In this document: positions 17,560 through 26,225 of the stretch, piece after piece
Position numbering within the stretch: position 1 is the first letter of the stretch
Layout of the letters: each line of letters starts with the position of its first letter
NCBI GenBank assembly: GCA_023268635.1
Contig: JALQUB010000057.1
Location: forward strand, 1-33,176
DNA from: Pseudomonadales bacterium
GTDB taxonomy: Bacteria > Pseudomonadota > Gammaproteobacteria > Pseudomonadales > Pseudohongiellaceae
Reading direction: 5' to 3'
Length of the DNA: 33,176 nucleotides
Position numbers and translations under genes: made by a program
Notes under the pieces: model-generated
Databases searched by the model: none
Seen by the model: only the letters and a program-made list of their open reading frames with translations
What the model was told of the DNA's origin: nothing

Positions 17560-18648
17560 ATGACCCCGGATACCGAATCCTCTCTCGAAGTTGCTACAAC
17601 AGGATTATCCGTCGACCCGACAGCTTTGGAAGCTCCAATCTCGCTCACACCCCTTTCTGAGGCGCAGCGAGTTTTGCATCAACTCATAGACGCGGTGAAA
17701 CAAAAAGTATTGGGACGAGACGATGTCATTGAGCTTTGTGTCATCGCACTGGTTGCCGATGGACATGTCCTACTGGAAGACTTTCCCGGATCAGGCAAAA
17801 CCACTCTGGCCAAAACACTAGGTGAAGCGATCGTGGCTTCGGAGATGAACGGGCAGGATGGCGAATCATCGGCGACAGGTTTGAGTGCTTTCCGGCGGAT
17901 ACAATTTACGCCCGACCTACTCCCATCGGACGTAACAGGGGTTCCGGTTTTCGACCCCAATGAGAATTCATTCCATTTCCGTCGCGGACCTTTGTTCGCG
18001 CATGTCGTGCTCGCCGACGAGATAAACAGAACCTCACCCAAGGTGCAGTCCGCCATGCTCGAGGCCATGGGGGAGAAGCAGATCACGGTAGACAATACCA
18101 CCTACCCACTTGGTGATCTCTTCTTTGTAATCGCAACCCAAAACCCTCTCGACCTTGCTGGCACTTATCCACTTCCGACGCCGCAACTCGATCGATTCCT
18201 ATTCAAAATCACAATGCAGCATATCGATCGTGATGCCGAACTCGCGGTATTGGATTCACATCTCGCAATTGCAGCGTCTAGCGAGCCAGCTCCCATCACC
18301 GTGAAGCAAAACGATATCTTAGCTGCCAGAGAAACAATCAAAAAACAGGTTGCAATCGATGCCGCAGTTAAAACCGCACTCGTCGATATCTCGCGCGCCT
18401 TACGGGAGGATGCACGCGTACTTCAAGGCAACTCAACGAGGAGTATCGTCTTGCTACTACCCGCGCTGCAAACAGCAGCAGCACTGGATGGACGCAATTA
18501 TGTCAGTGCGAGCGACATCGAACGTTTGTTGCCACGTGTACTCGGTCATCGTATCGAGCTGACTCCTGGCGCTGGCAATTTTGAAAAAATATTACACGAT
18601 GTCATGGCAAAACCGATGGAAGAGCTCGCACGCGCCACGCTGCGATAA
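17560..18648 (+). CDS. MoxR family AAA+ ATPase
   Basis: 362 residues from ATG 17560, chosen because GGAGA lies at 17550-17554; an upstream in-frame ATG at 17548 has no ribosome site and would add only four residues. AAA+ motifs: Walker A EDFPGSGKTTLAKTLGEA near residue 75, Walker B VVLADEINRTSPKVQSAMLEAM, sensor 1 VIATQNPLDLAGTYPLP and arginine-finger region PQLDRFLFKI. MoxR ATPases work as chaperone-like machines, mostly together with DUF58 and VWA or transglutaminase partners. In most genomes I know moxR is the first gene of the set; here it comes third, after DUF58 and TgpA, 16 nt past the TgpA stop. Confidence 0.93.
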   Translation: MTPDTESSLEVATTGLSVDPTALEAPISLTPLSEAQRVLHQLIDAVKQKVLGRDDVIELCVIALVADGHVLLEDFPGSGKTTLAKTLGEAIVASEMNGQDGESSATGLSAFRRIQFTPDLLPSDVTGVPVFDPNENSFHFRRGPLFAHVVLADEINRTSPKVQSAMLEAMGEKQITVDNTTYPLGDLFFVIATQNPLDLAGTYPLPTPQLDRFLFKITMQHIDRDAELAVLDSHLAIAASSEPAPITVKQNDILAARETIKKQVAIDAAVKTALVDISRALREDARVLQGNSTRSIVLLLPALQTAAALDGRNYVSASDIERLLPRVLGHRIELTPGAGNFEKILHDVMAKPMEELARATLR

Positions 18649-18669
18649 CTAGACGACGAAGCAAGCCCA

Positions 18670-20748
18670 ATGGCCATTCAAAAAGCGTCGCCAAGACCCA
18701 CCGCACCAAGACTTCGATTTGTGAAACAAATCGGAGCCTTGGGTGTAGCGATCATATTGAGCGCTCCTATCAATTGCGGCGCGCAAAGTTTGGATGACAT
18801 CCCTCTTCCGGCGCCAACTAGCTGCTTTGGCTTGCGTACTATCGTAGAAACTCAGGCGCTGTCGGTTTGCGCCGCGCTCAATAGCAAACAAAATATGCGC
18901 GCACGCGAACTCGCTGAGCAATGGCTACGACAGGATCCACTTTCCGCAGCCGCTCACTATACGCTCGCCGAGGTCTTACTCAGTGTCGAAGGGAATGTGA
19001 CCCGCGCGCTCTACCACCTCAATCAGGCCGAAACGAATAGCATTGTAAGATCCCTCGACGACATGCTTGCCGCCAATGAATCTCAGCCAGAAAATCCGCC
19101 AACGAGCTCTCCATTCTGGCACTACTTAACACTCAATCAGCTCTCCTCCGTTCACCAGTTAATAGGCAATCAGGAAGAATCTCTACGCTATCTGGATGCA
19201 CTCTCGGAAGCCTATGATGTTGATCTTGAAGCATACAAGGGCTGGCCTCTCATCAAGCTCGGACGCTTCGAAGAAGCGGCAAAGAGTGCCCGCCTAGTAC
19301 TGGCAAGTGAAGAGCTCGATGAATTCTCCGCCTCGCAAGCATGGAACACACTCTGCGCAGCTGAGTTAGCGGCCCCGAATGAAAACCTCGATGCCCCAGC
19401 CTGTGACATGGCTCTGCAACTTGATGAGGCGGCTCTACAGGCGGGAGAAGAACTCAACACGGTGACACTGACGAACGCTGCCGAGGTCGCACTGAGTCGA
19501 TTGCGTATAAGAGGAGCGGAAGAATTAATAGACCGTGCAACACGTTACCCCAACCCGAATAGCGTCGCGAATCCTTGGATTCAAAAACTGTATCTCACCC
19601 TAGCTCAGGGTCGCTTCGAGCAGGCACAACGTGCGCTCGCACAAATGCTGATTTGGCGAGACCGACAGGAACCGTTAATAAGTGTAAGCAACCGAGCGGA
19701 GCATTTCCTCGCGGGAGCAACACTCCTCTTATTGGCTGGCTACACCGAAGACTCTGCGCGCCTCGCAAACTCTGCCCTCAATCAGCCGGATCGCAATGGC
19801 AATTTCAGCGCCGACGATTCCCAGAAGAATGCGATAGCAGCTCTCATAAGCACACTTGCCTACAGAGCCGATTACGAGGTGCAGAGGGAGCAAGCGGCCG
19901 CCGAGGAAGGAACCAGTCGCTATACTTTACTTGCGAAAGCACAGCTCACCCGCCTCGCAGCTTGGCGAACGGGTCGTAGAGCAGCATCCCTATTTGCTGA
20001 TGACCAAGCAATGCGAAATCGACTCCGCCCCTATGCCCCGCTCGATGTCCATATCCCCGAATGGATGGAACCCGAGTTAGTCTCCTTGCTCGGTGCAGGC
20101 ACCTTCGAGGCGCTGATTAAAGATGCCGAACAAAATGGTTCATTTCGAGGAGCAGCAGCCTATCGTCACGCCTACCTGTCTGAGGTTGCCGCACAGCGCG
20201 AAGATGCGAGTGCGATATTGGAGGATGGATTACAGGCCCTCGATCTACTACCTCCCGAGGAAGTCTTATTGAGAGCACGCATCCAATGGCATCTAGCCCA
20301 AGCGTACTGGGCGTCAGAGCAGTTCGATTCTGCGATGCTATATTTTACGAACAGCTTTCGGAATGACCCTAGCGTCGCCCGACGCTTAGGTGAGTCCCTG
20401 CCCGTCAAGCTTCTAGTCGATGGCAGTGAGATTGCGACATCGGTTAAGGATAAACTGAGTGACTCACCTCGCTTCCAGATCAGCGAGCAAGGCCTTCCAG
20501 TTGAGATCACTAAAGACTCTGTCTGTCTCTTAGACAACCTAGCCAAGCCACTTTCATGCTACACTGTGCGTCCCCTAGACAAGCCCGCTGAGCAATCACT
20601 GGCAACACACATCGCGATTGACTTCCAACGACACCTATTCGGAGTCGGCATCACGATGAGTAAAGCTCAGCGCTCTGTTTTGATGGGAGCGAGTGTCGTC
20701 TTACGTTCACAGAGCTACGGCGACACACAAATTCTTCCAGACTTCTAA
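18670..20748 (+). CDS. Secreted tetratricopeptide-repeat protein of unknown function
   Basis: 692 residues. A signal peptide is visible: basic start, a hydrophobic run IGALGVAIILSAPI and a likely cleavage after A38 (CGA|QS). The mature part is Ala- and Leu-rich with degenerate TPR helices, e.g. AAHYTLAEVLLSVEGNVTRA and RIQWHLAQAYWASEQFDSAM. A C-terminal region without repeats (about 570-692) looks like a beta-rich domain. It starts 21 nt after moxR, so it is likely the fourth member of the envelope module, acting in the periplasm; TPR proteins often accompany MoxR/Bat operons. I do not recognise the exact family. Two Cys pairs in the N-terminal part (residues 51 and 66 region) could form disulfides. 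Confidence 0.75.
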   Translation: MAIQKASPRPTAPRLRFVKQIGALGVAIILSAPINCGAQSLDDIPLPAPTSCFGLRTIVETQALSVCAALNSKQNMRARELAEQWLRQDPLSAAAHYTLAEVLLSVEGNVTRALYHLNQAETNSIVRSLDDMLAANESQPENPPTSSPFWHYLTLNQLSSVHQLIGNQEESLRYLDALSEAYDVDLEAYKGWPLIKLGRFEEAAKSARLVLASEELDEFSASQAWNTLCAAELAAPNENLDAPACDMALQLDEAALQAGEELNTVTLTNAAEVALSRLRIRGAEELIDRATRYPNPNSVANPWIQKLYLTLAQGRFEQAQRALAQMLIWRDRQEPLISVSNRAEHFLAGATLLLLAGYTEDSARLANSALNQPDRNGNFSADDSQKNAIAALISTLAYRADYEVQREQAAAEEGTSRYTLLAKAQLTRLAAWRTGRRAASLFADDQAMRNRLRPYAPLDVHIPEWMEPELVSLLGAGTFEALIKDAEQNGSFRGAAAYRHAYLSEVAAQREDASAILEDGLQALDLLPPEEVLLRARIQWHLAQAYWASEQFDSAMLYFTNSFRNDPSVARRLGESLPVKLLVDGSEIATSVKDKLSDSPRFQISEQGLPVEITKDSVCLLDNLAKPLSCYTVRPLDKPAEQSLATHIAIDFQRHLFGVGITMSKAQRSVLMGASVVLRSQSYGDTQILPDF

Positions 20749-20788
20749 ACCGAGCCGTTTACAAAAGACGACTCACTGCGGGATCTCA

Positions 20789-21973
20789 GTGAAAAACGAT
20801 AACAGCCTCAGCAAGCGAGTCATTGTCCTGCTTGCCGCCACCTCGGCACTTGGCCCAACGGCCATGCAAATTTTGTTGCCAGCCATCCCCGTAATTAAAG
20901 AGACCTTCGAGGTCAGCACTGAAACTGCGCAGCTCACCCTGAGCCTCTCAATGCTCGCGATCGCCATAGGTACACTTACTTACGGCCCGCTTTCTGACCG
21001 CTACGGACGAAAGCCGATAATGCTAATCGGCCTCGGCATCACCCTGATCGCTTCGTTGTTTTGCTTCTTCGCCACCAGCATTGAAATGTTAATCGTGGGT
21101 CGCTTCGTGCAAGCATTCGGAGGAGCAGTTGGACTCGTCCTCGCCCGCGCCATTGTTCGCGATGTTTACGGCCCCGAACAGGCCGCGCGGGTCATCGCAA
21201 CACTGGTGATGGTCATGGTAGTGATGCCGATGCTCTCTCCGGCGTTAGGTGGTGAACTCATGCATCGCTTCGGCTGGGAATCTGTTTTCTTGGTCGTCGC
21301 AGCACTCAGCTTCTTCATGTTCTTAATCTTACAAGGATCGCTGAAGGAGACACTCGCCGAGCCAGCCCCCTTCGACGGTGTACGAGCCATGCTAGGCAAC
21401 TTTGCCTATCTCTTCCGCTCGTCCGCATTCCGCGGCTACGCATTATGTGTGGCATTTGTATCAGTGGTGTTTTTCGCATTCATCTCCGCGGCACCGGAGA
21501 TCATGATCACTGTTTTACAGCGCCCAGCGACCGAATATGGCTACTATTTCATCCTTGTTCCACTTGGGTTCATGGTAGGCAATTCCATCGCACGGCATTT
21601 TAGTCGCCTTGGCATCAATCGATTGATCACCATTGGCGCTAGCGTAGGTGTCGCCGGAATCATACTCGCCATAGCGCTCCAACTCTTTGGTGTCCACCAT
21701 CCACTCGCGCTTTTCATCCCTATCGCGATCGCCGTCTTAGGCAATGGAATTACGCTACCGAATGCACAGGCGGCAGCCATCAATGAGTTTCCTCAATTCG
21801 CAGGAACGGCATCTGGGCTGACTGGATTTTTGCAGATGTTCTTCTCGGCCATTGCTGCACAGCTCGTAGCGGTGATATTTAATGGGACGGTGTATCCATT
21901 GCTTCTGCTAATGTTAGGAGCCTCGCTCGCTTCGCTGGGCTTTTTCCTATCGAGTATGCGCATACGAGCATAG
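20789..21973 (+). CDS. MFS exporter, Bcr/CflA type
   Basis: About 394 residues from GTG 20789. The open frame begins at 20693 inside the TPR gene, but the extra residues are polar and unlike the family, while GGGA at 20780-20783 serves the GTG. Twelve hydrophobic helices are seen, with the MFS motif A GPLSDRYGRKP between helices 2 and 3 and the drug/H+ antiporter-like motif LGPTAMQILLPAIP in helix 1 and RFVQAFGGAVGLVLARAIVRD in helix 4, both typical of bicyclomycin/chloramphenicol-type exporters. The substrate cannot be predicted. It lies 40 nt after the TPR gene on the same strand and converges on selA with 12 nt between the stops. Confidence 0.9.
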   Translation: MKNDNSLSKRVIVLLAATSALGPTAMQILLPAIPVIKETFEVSTETAQLTLSLSMLAIAIGTLTYGPLSDRYGRKPIMLIGLGITLIASLFCFFATSIEMLIVGRFVQAFGGAVGLVLARAIVRDVYGPEQAARVIATLVMVMVVMPMLSPALGGELMHRFGWESVFLVVAALSFFMFLILQGSLKETLAEPAPFDGVRAMLGNFAYLFRSSAFRGYALCVAFVSVVFFAFISAAPEIMITVLQRPATEYGYYFILVPLGFMVGNSIARHFSRLGINRLITIGASVGVAGIILAIALQLFGVHHPLALFIPIAIAVLGNGITLPNAQAAAINEFPQFAGTASGLTGFLQMFFSAIAAQLVAVIFNGTVYPLLLLMLGASLASLGFFLSSMRIRA

Positions 21974-21985
21974 TGTGTCTCGAAC

Positions 21986-23395
21986 CTAAACTTGAGAAAG
22001 CTGCTCACAGAAACCCTGCTCGTCTCTCAGGCAGCGCAGGTCTAACAGCAACACACCATCGGACAGCCTACCAATAACCGGCTTCTCTAATGAACGCAGT
22101 CGCGCGGTTAGTTCGGAGAGCTGGGCCTCTCCACCGCCCATAGCTGGCCTTATCGCCAACGCATAGCTCGGAATCATTTCCATGGGTAACGCCCCGCTGC
22201 CAATCTGGCTCTTACAGGCGATGCAAGAGGCTTCAAACGCAGAGCCCAATGCCTCTCTAACAACAGGCAAGACTCGCTCGACCGCCAGCCTTATATCGTC
22301 CTCGGACCGACAGAGATCGACTAACAGTGGCAGCCTAGTTTTCAAAATTTCGGGATCGCGATGCAACTGCAGCACGGCAAGCAGCGCAGCGAGAATAGTT
22401 TTATCGACACGCATGGCGCGCTTGAGTGGATTGGACTTGATGCGCGCAATGAGATCGGCGCGTCCTACTATAATCCCCGACTGTGGCCCACCCAATAATT
22501 TGTCGCCACTGAATGTCACCACATCAGCACCGGACTCTATTGTCGCACGTACTGTCGGTTCTGCTGGCAGGCCGAATCTAGAGAGATCTACAAGTGAGCC
22601 ACTACCCAAATCTGAAATGAGCGGAATTCCTGCCGCCTCCGCAATAGACGCTAACTCACTTTCGGATACGGCAGCGGTGAAGCCCTGAATTCGATAATTA
22701 CTCGTATGCACTTTCATAATCAACGCAGCGCGCTCGGAAAGTCCAGATTCATAATCTCGCGCATGCGTCCTGTTTGTGGTGCCGACTTCCTTGAGCCTAC
22801 AACCTGCGCTTACCATCACCTCGGGAATACGGAAGGCACCACCAATTTCGACCAGCTCTCCCCGTGAAATAAGCACCTCTCTATCTTGCGCGAGGGTATT
22901 TAACGACAACACCACAGCCGCCGCATTATTATTCACAACGGTTGCAGCCTCGGCTCCTGTCAATTCACAAAGCAATTTCTCAAGTTGGGAATCTCGATCT
23001 CCTCGCGAACCCGACTCAAGATTAAATTCCAAATCCACCGCCTCACCAGCGGCGGTTGCCATCGCCGCGACTGCCTCATCGGGCAAACGAGAACGACCTA
23101 AATTAGTATGAATGACGGTCCCAGTCAGATTGAAAACTGGTCGCAGCAGTGGCGCACTAGCAGACTTAAGCGTGTGCAATACCGCCTCAGCGATGCGGTC
23201 GGCGAGCTGTTCACGAGTCTCGTCAGTGGAACCCCCTGTTTGCCCTGACAACTCGATCCGGAGCTTTTGAATTTCATTCCGTACGGCGATTTTTACTGGC
23301 TCTCGACCCAAGTTTTGCAACACTCCCTCGAGCGCTGAGAGCCCTAATACGAGATCAACCGACGGGATAATGGATAATCGAACTTGCTCTGTCAT
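21986..23395 (-). CDS. selA: L-seryl-tRNA(Sec) selenium transferase
   Basis: 469 residues. SelA is the PLP enzyme that converts Ser-tRNA(Sec) to Sec-tRNA(Sec) with selenophosphate. Seen in order: N-terminal IPSVDLVL helix, FNLTGTVIHTNLGRSRLPDEAV, EFNLESGSRGDRDS, NNNAAAVVLSLN, and the catalytic Lys K299 in TFSGDKLLGGPQSG, equivalent to E. coli K295, then RVDKTILAAL. All expected parts are present, so it should be functional. Its usual partner selB is not adjacent: downstream on the minus strand is the convergent MFS gene and upstream is a divergent dehydrogenase. No selC or selD was noticed in the window, so the rest of the selenocysteine pathway must be elsewhere. Confidence 0.96.
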   Translation of the reverse strand: MTEQVRLSIIPSVDLVLGLSALEGVLQNLGREPVKIAVRNEIQKLRIELSGQTGGSTDETREQLADRIAEAVLHTLKSASAPLLRPVFNLTGTVIHTNLGRSRLPDEAVAAMATAAGEAVDLEFNLESGSRGDRDSQLEKLLCELTGAEAATVVNNNAAAVVLSLNTLAQDREVLISRGELVEIGGAFRIPEVMVSAGCRLKEVGTTNRTHARDYESGLSERAALIMKVHTSNYRIQGFTAAVSESELASIAEAAGIPLISDLGSGSLVDLSRFGLPAEPTVRATIESGADVVTFSGDKLLGGPQSGIIVGRADLIARIKSNPLKRAMRVDKTILAALLAVLQLHRDPEILKTRLPLLVDLCRSEDDIRLAVERVLPVVREALGSAFEASCIACKSQIGSGALPMEMIPSYALAIRPAMGGGEAQLSELTARLRSLEKPVIGRLSDGVLLLDLRCLRDEQGFCEQLSQV

Positions 23396-23499
23396 GAATT
23401 TACTCGACTGCTTTTATTTTCTAACAAACGCACTGATGAACACCACACTGTCACGAAACACTAAGGCGCAATACACCGGAAGAGTCCGTCACTAGTCAT

Positions 23500-23530
23500 T
23501 TGACGACAAGGACAATGTACGGAATAGTAT
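23500..23530 (+). promoter_or_regulatory. Possible promoter of the hydroxyacid dehydrogenase gene
   Basis: TTGACG at 23500-23505 is a near-perfect -35. A -10 could be AATAGT at 23523-23528 (spacing 17) or TAGTAT at 23525-23530 (spacing 19). A short palindrome GAATA-G-TATTC at 23522-23532 overlaps the -10, which could be an operator or chance. It lies in the 178-bp divergent gap between selA and the dehydrogenase. Confidence 0.4.
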
Positions 23531-23573
23531 TCGGGCGCGCAATCACCGAAGTTCCGAGGAGAGCTAATTTACC

Positions 23574-24521
23574 ATGTCACAACGGCAGCCATTAATCATT
23601 GCTAATAACTTCCATCCACCCACTATCGCCATCCTCGACCGTGACTACGATACCGTTCACCTATGGGAGCTTAGTTACGAGGAAAAAATAGCGCGTCTGA
23701 GCGCGCTAGAAGGCAAGTGTAGCGCTGCAGCCAGCGCCTCTTGGACTACGGATCCCTTGCTCTATTCATTACGGTCTCTGGAGATGCTTGCCTGCTTTGG
23801 GGTCGGTGTCGACGGAATAGATTTTGAGAAAACTAAAATACAGAGCATAAAAGTAAGCAATACGCCCGGCGTATTAGATGATGCGGTCGCCGACCTAGCG
23901 CTGGGTCTCATACTGGCGTGCACCCGGAAACTGGTGCAGGCGGATGCCTTTGTCCGATCGGGCGACTGGCGGCACGGCCCCTTCCCATTCGGGCAAGGCC
24001 TCACCGGCAAGACCCTGGGGATCGCCGGCCTAGGTCGCATAGGGCGAGCCATTGCATCACGTGCCTTAAATTTCAAAATGAAAATTGCCTATCATAATCG
24101 CAGGAGACAGGCAGATAATTTCCGATATGCCGAAACTTTAGAGGAACTAGCAAGCATCAGCGACATAGTGGTCAATGTCCTCCCAGGCGGCATCGAGACA
24201 CAAAAAATTATCGGCAAGAAGTTCTTCGATAAACTCGGGCCCGCGGGTTATTTCATTAATGTGGGGCGAGGCCAGAGTGTCGACGAACACGCATTGGTAG
24301 AAGCGCTGCTCAATAACACAATTGCGGGGGCAGGATTAGACGTTTACGAGCAGGAACCCAATGTGCCGGAAGCATTAGTCGAATTAGGAAACGTTGTACT
24401 TCTGCCACATATTGGCAGCTCAACGGCAGAGACTAGGATGGCCATGGGAGATCTTGTCCGCGAGAATCTCGCAGCATACTTTTCAGGTCAAACTTTGCCC
24501 AGTGAATATCCACAGGACTAA
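23574..24521 (+). CDS. D-2-hydroxyacid dehydrogenase (GRHPR-like)
   Basis: 315 residues. NAD(P)H-dependent reduction of a 2-oxoacid (glyoxylate, hydroxypyruvate or similar). The substrate-binding half is followed by the Rossmann motif GIAGLGRIGRAIA near residue 147. The catalytic triad is complete: R232 in NVGRGQSVDE, E261 in YEQEPNVPE and H279 in LLPHIGSST. RR in NRRRQ after the second beta strand fits NADPH preference of plant-type hydroxy(phenyl)pyruvate reductases. An AGGAGAG ribosome site lies about 12 nt before the ATG. The gene converges with the cyclase gene; only 4 nt separate the stops. Exact substrate unknown. Confidence 0.92.
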   Translation: MSQRQPLIIANNFHPPTIAILDRDYDTVHLWELSYEEKIARLSALEGKCSAAASASWTTDPLLYSLRSLEMLACFGVGVDGIDFEKTKIQSIKVSNTPGVLDDAVADLALGLILACTRKLVQADAFVRSGDWRHGPFPFGQGLTGKTLGIAGLGRIGRAIASRALNFKMKIAYHNRRRQADNFRYAETLEELASISDIVVNVLPGGIETQKIIGKKFFDKLGPAGYFINVGRGQSVDEHALVEALLNNTIAGAGLDVYEQEPNVPEALVELGNVVLLPHIGSSTAETRMAMGDLVRENLAAYFSGQTLPSEYPQD

Positions 24522-24525
24522 GCAC

Positions 24526-25941
24526 TCAGTCGAGAACATGGAAATAAATAAATCGGGCCTCTGGATCGTAGAGCATGTCAACTCCAGTGGTAACTAATGT
24601 CGCCAAATCCACCTCTGTAAATAAATCTCTATAGGCCGGACTCAAAGAGTTATACACGACTTCTTGCACGATCAGCACATGAAAATATTCCAAACCTTGC
24701 CGCTTGGCCTCTTCCGAGAACAGCGACCATAGCTGGGGGTTTTTCCGAAGCTCTTCGTATTTCGAAGCTTGGACTATGGCCTCACCGAATAGGTCGTAGG
24801 AGCGGATCCCACCACTCTGAAATGTCCCTTGAATAGAGTTGTAGGCTAAACCTATTGCAGCCTTAATAGGACGAGAATAATTAAACTTCTCAACCTGCTT
24901 ATTAAATACATCGAACATGCTCAATGCCGTCGCCACTGCGCTATCGGCCAAAGACCTCGACTCGGTTGGAAGAAATGGATAGCCCACAGTACTGATAAAG
25001 CCATCGCCTGTTTCTTTTAATCGAAATGCACGCGATCTCAGCGGAGTATGCTCATAGCCAAGCATACAAATATCCAGAAATGACTCAAAAACACTCATGA
25101 AAAATTCTTGTGTCTTCTCATGCTTTATTTCAGTCGATCTCTGGACATCGAAAACATTGACGATCGCCTTACCCTCTTTCTGAGGCATTGTAGACTCAAG
25201 TTCCTCGCCTAGCTTGATCATCTGCAACTGATGCGGGTAGACAAGTTTAGACAGTTGCTTATACAGATGCTGTCTTGTACTCGCATCGGTAGAACGCGAA
25301 TAGAATCGCGCCCTGACACCCTCATAAAAAATCCAACTTACCGCCGAACCGGAAACAAAGCCCTGGATTAACTGCAGCATACTAAGCTGTAAAAACTCAC
25401 TACCTACGATAAACAGCAATACACTAAACAATAATGTTATGAAGACATTCCTGATTAATGTCGCTTGATAGGAAGCATGGTAGGAAATAGCTGTGGCGAG
25501 CAACAGAATGAAATTGACCTGCGCTGACAGCTGTTGGCTAAGAAGCTGAGCATCGCCTCCGGCCCCTTCCCCGCCGGCTTGAGTGAGCAAGATATAAACA
25601 GCGAAAGCAAAGCCCATCATCGAACTTGCGCAAATCGCATCGATGACCAATGCGCTATAGCGTTCAAGTGTAGAGATGAGGTTTATGAAAATCGGGAACA
25701 ACATCACTAACGCGATAGGAACCGTATAGACCCAAAGCGTAAGCGATGCGAGTGGATTCATTAGGCTTTCAGCTGCTCGAAACGTTAGTGCCGAGGAGGC
25801 GATTAATAAGACCACGAAAGATCTTCCCGCCCATCCTCGGATAACATGAGAAGCCTCATCGGCTAACTCAAACCCGAACTCTTCAATATGATCTCGGCAA
25901 TAGGCTGAATATTTTTGCCTTTCAGTCGCTCTCTCTGACAC
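24526..25941 (-). CDS. Membrane class III nucleotidyl cyclase-like protein
   Basis: 471 residues. The N-terminal ~210 residues contain about six membrane helices (at 41-58, 66-90, 98-120, 142-158, 165-182, 188-207) acting as an unrecognised MASE-like sensor. The C-terminal part is a divergent class III cyclase domain: first metal Asp D265 in FDVQRST, second metal Asp D313 in LKETGDGF, base-selecting K309 and D383 (YDLFG), which favour ATP over GTP. The transition-state positions are unusual: the family has Asn and Arg in the G-x-x-V-N-x-A-x-R motif, here G386-E-A-I-V390-Q-A-S-K394, so Asn is Val and Arg is Lys. Activity is therefore uncertain. The gene is divergent from a methyltransferase/acetyltransferase-like pair across 284 bp. 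Confidence 0.8.
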   Translation of the reverse strand: MSERATERQKYSAYCRDHIEEFGFELADEASHVIRGWAGRSFVVLLIASSALTFRAAESLMNPLASLTLWVYTVPIALVMLFPIFINLISTLERYSALVIDAICASSMMGFAFAVYILLTQAGGEGAGGDAQLLSQQLSAQVNFILLLATAISYHASYQATLIRNVFITLLFSVLLFIVGSEFLQLSMLQLIQGFVSGSAVSWIFYEGVRARFYSRSTDASTRQHLYKQLSKLVYPHQLQMIKLGEELESTMPQKEGKAIVNVFDVQRSTEIKHEKTQEFFMSVFESFLDICMLGYEHTPLRSRAFRLKETGDGFISTVGYPFLPTESRSLADSAVATALSMFDVFNKQVEKFNYSRPIKAAIGLAYNSIQGTFQSGGIRSYDLFGEAIVQASKYEELRKNPQLWSLFSEEAKRQGLEYFHVLIVQEVVYNSLSPAYRDLFTEVDLATLVTTGVDMLYDPEARFIYFHVLD

Positions 25942-26225
25942 CAGCCTTCCTCTCGTTTTTCCACCCTAAAACCAAAACTGTTAATTCCGCAACATAAATA
26001 ACAGAACTGGTTCACAGTTCACGTAGTCATTCCTGCAATACTGTAGCTGAAACCCGACATCAGCTATTAACGCTCCTAGCACAGGGTGATGATGGCGTAA
26101 AAGCCAGTCACTTTAACACTTGAAGACCAGGAAATTTTAAAATTTATTTTTGAAAGAATAACGCTCAATTTCGGTTCTAAATAAGGTTAATACTAAGTAA
26201 CAGGAATATTTATCAAGCGAAGACT
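25942..26225. promoter_or_regulatory. Divergent regulatory region between cyclase and methyltransferase
   Basis: 284 bases, clearly AT-richer than the flanks, with no open frame. The only well-defined element is a perfect inverted repeat, GAACTG (26004-26009), five bases, CAGTTC (26015-26020), 63 bp upstream of the cyclase start. It could be an operator or a 5'-UTR hairpin of the minus-strand gene. Possible plus-strand -10 elements (TAATAC near 26188) exist but none is convincing. Confidence 0.4.

Noticed and set aside
22182-22688. 168-codon open frame on the plus strand
   Set aside because: Antisense to selA and rich in Ser/Ala; no motifs.
26004-26020. LuxR-type lux box near the autoinducer-like gene
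   Set aside because: lux boxes have CTG-N10-CAG; here the CTG and CAG are only five bases apart.
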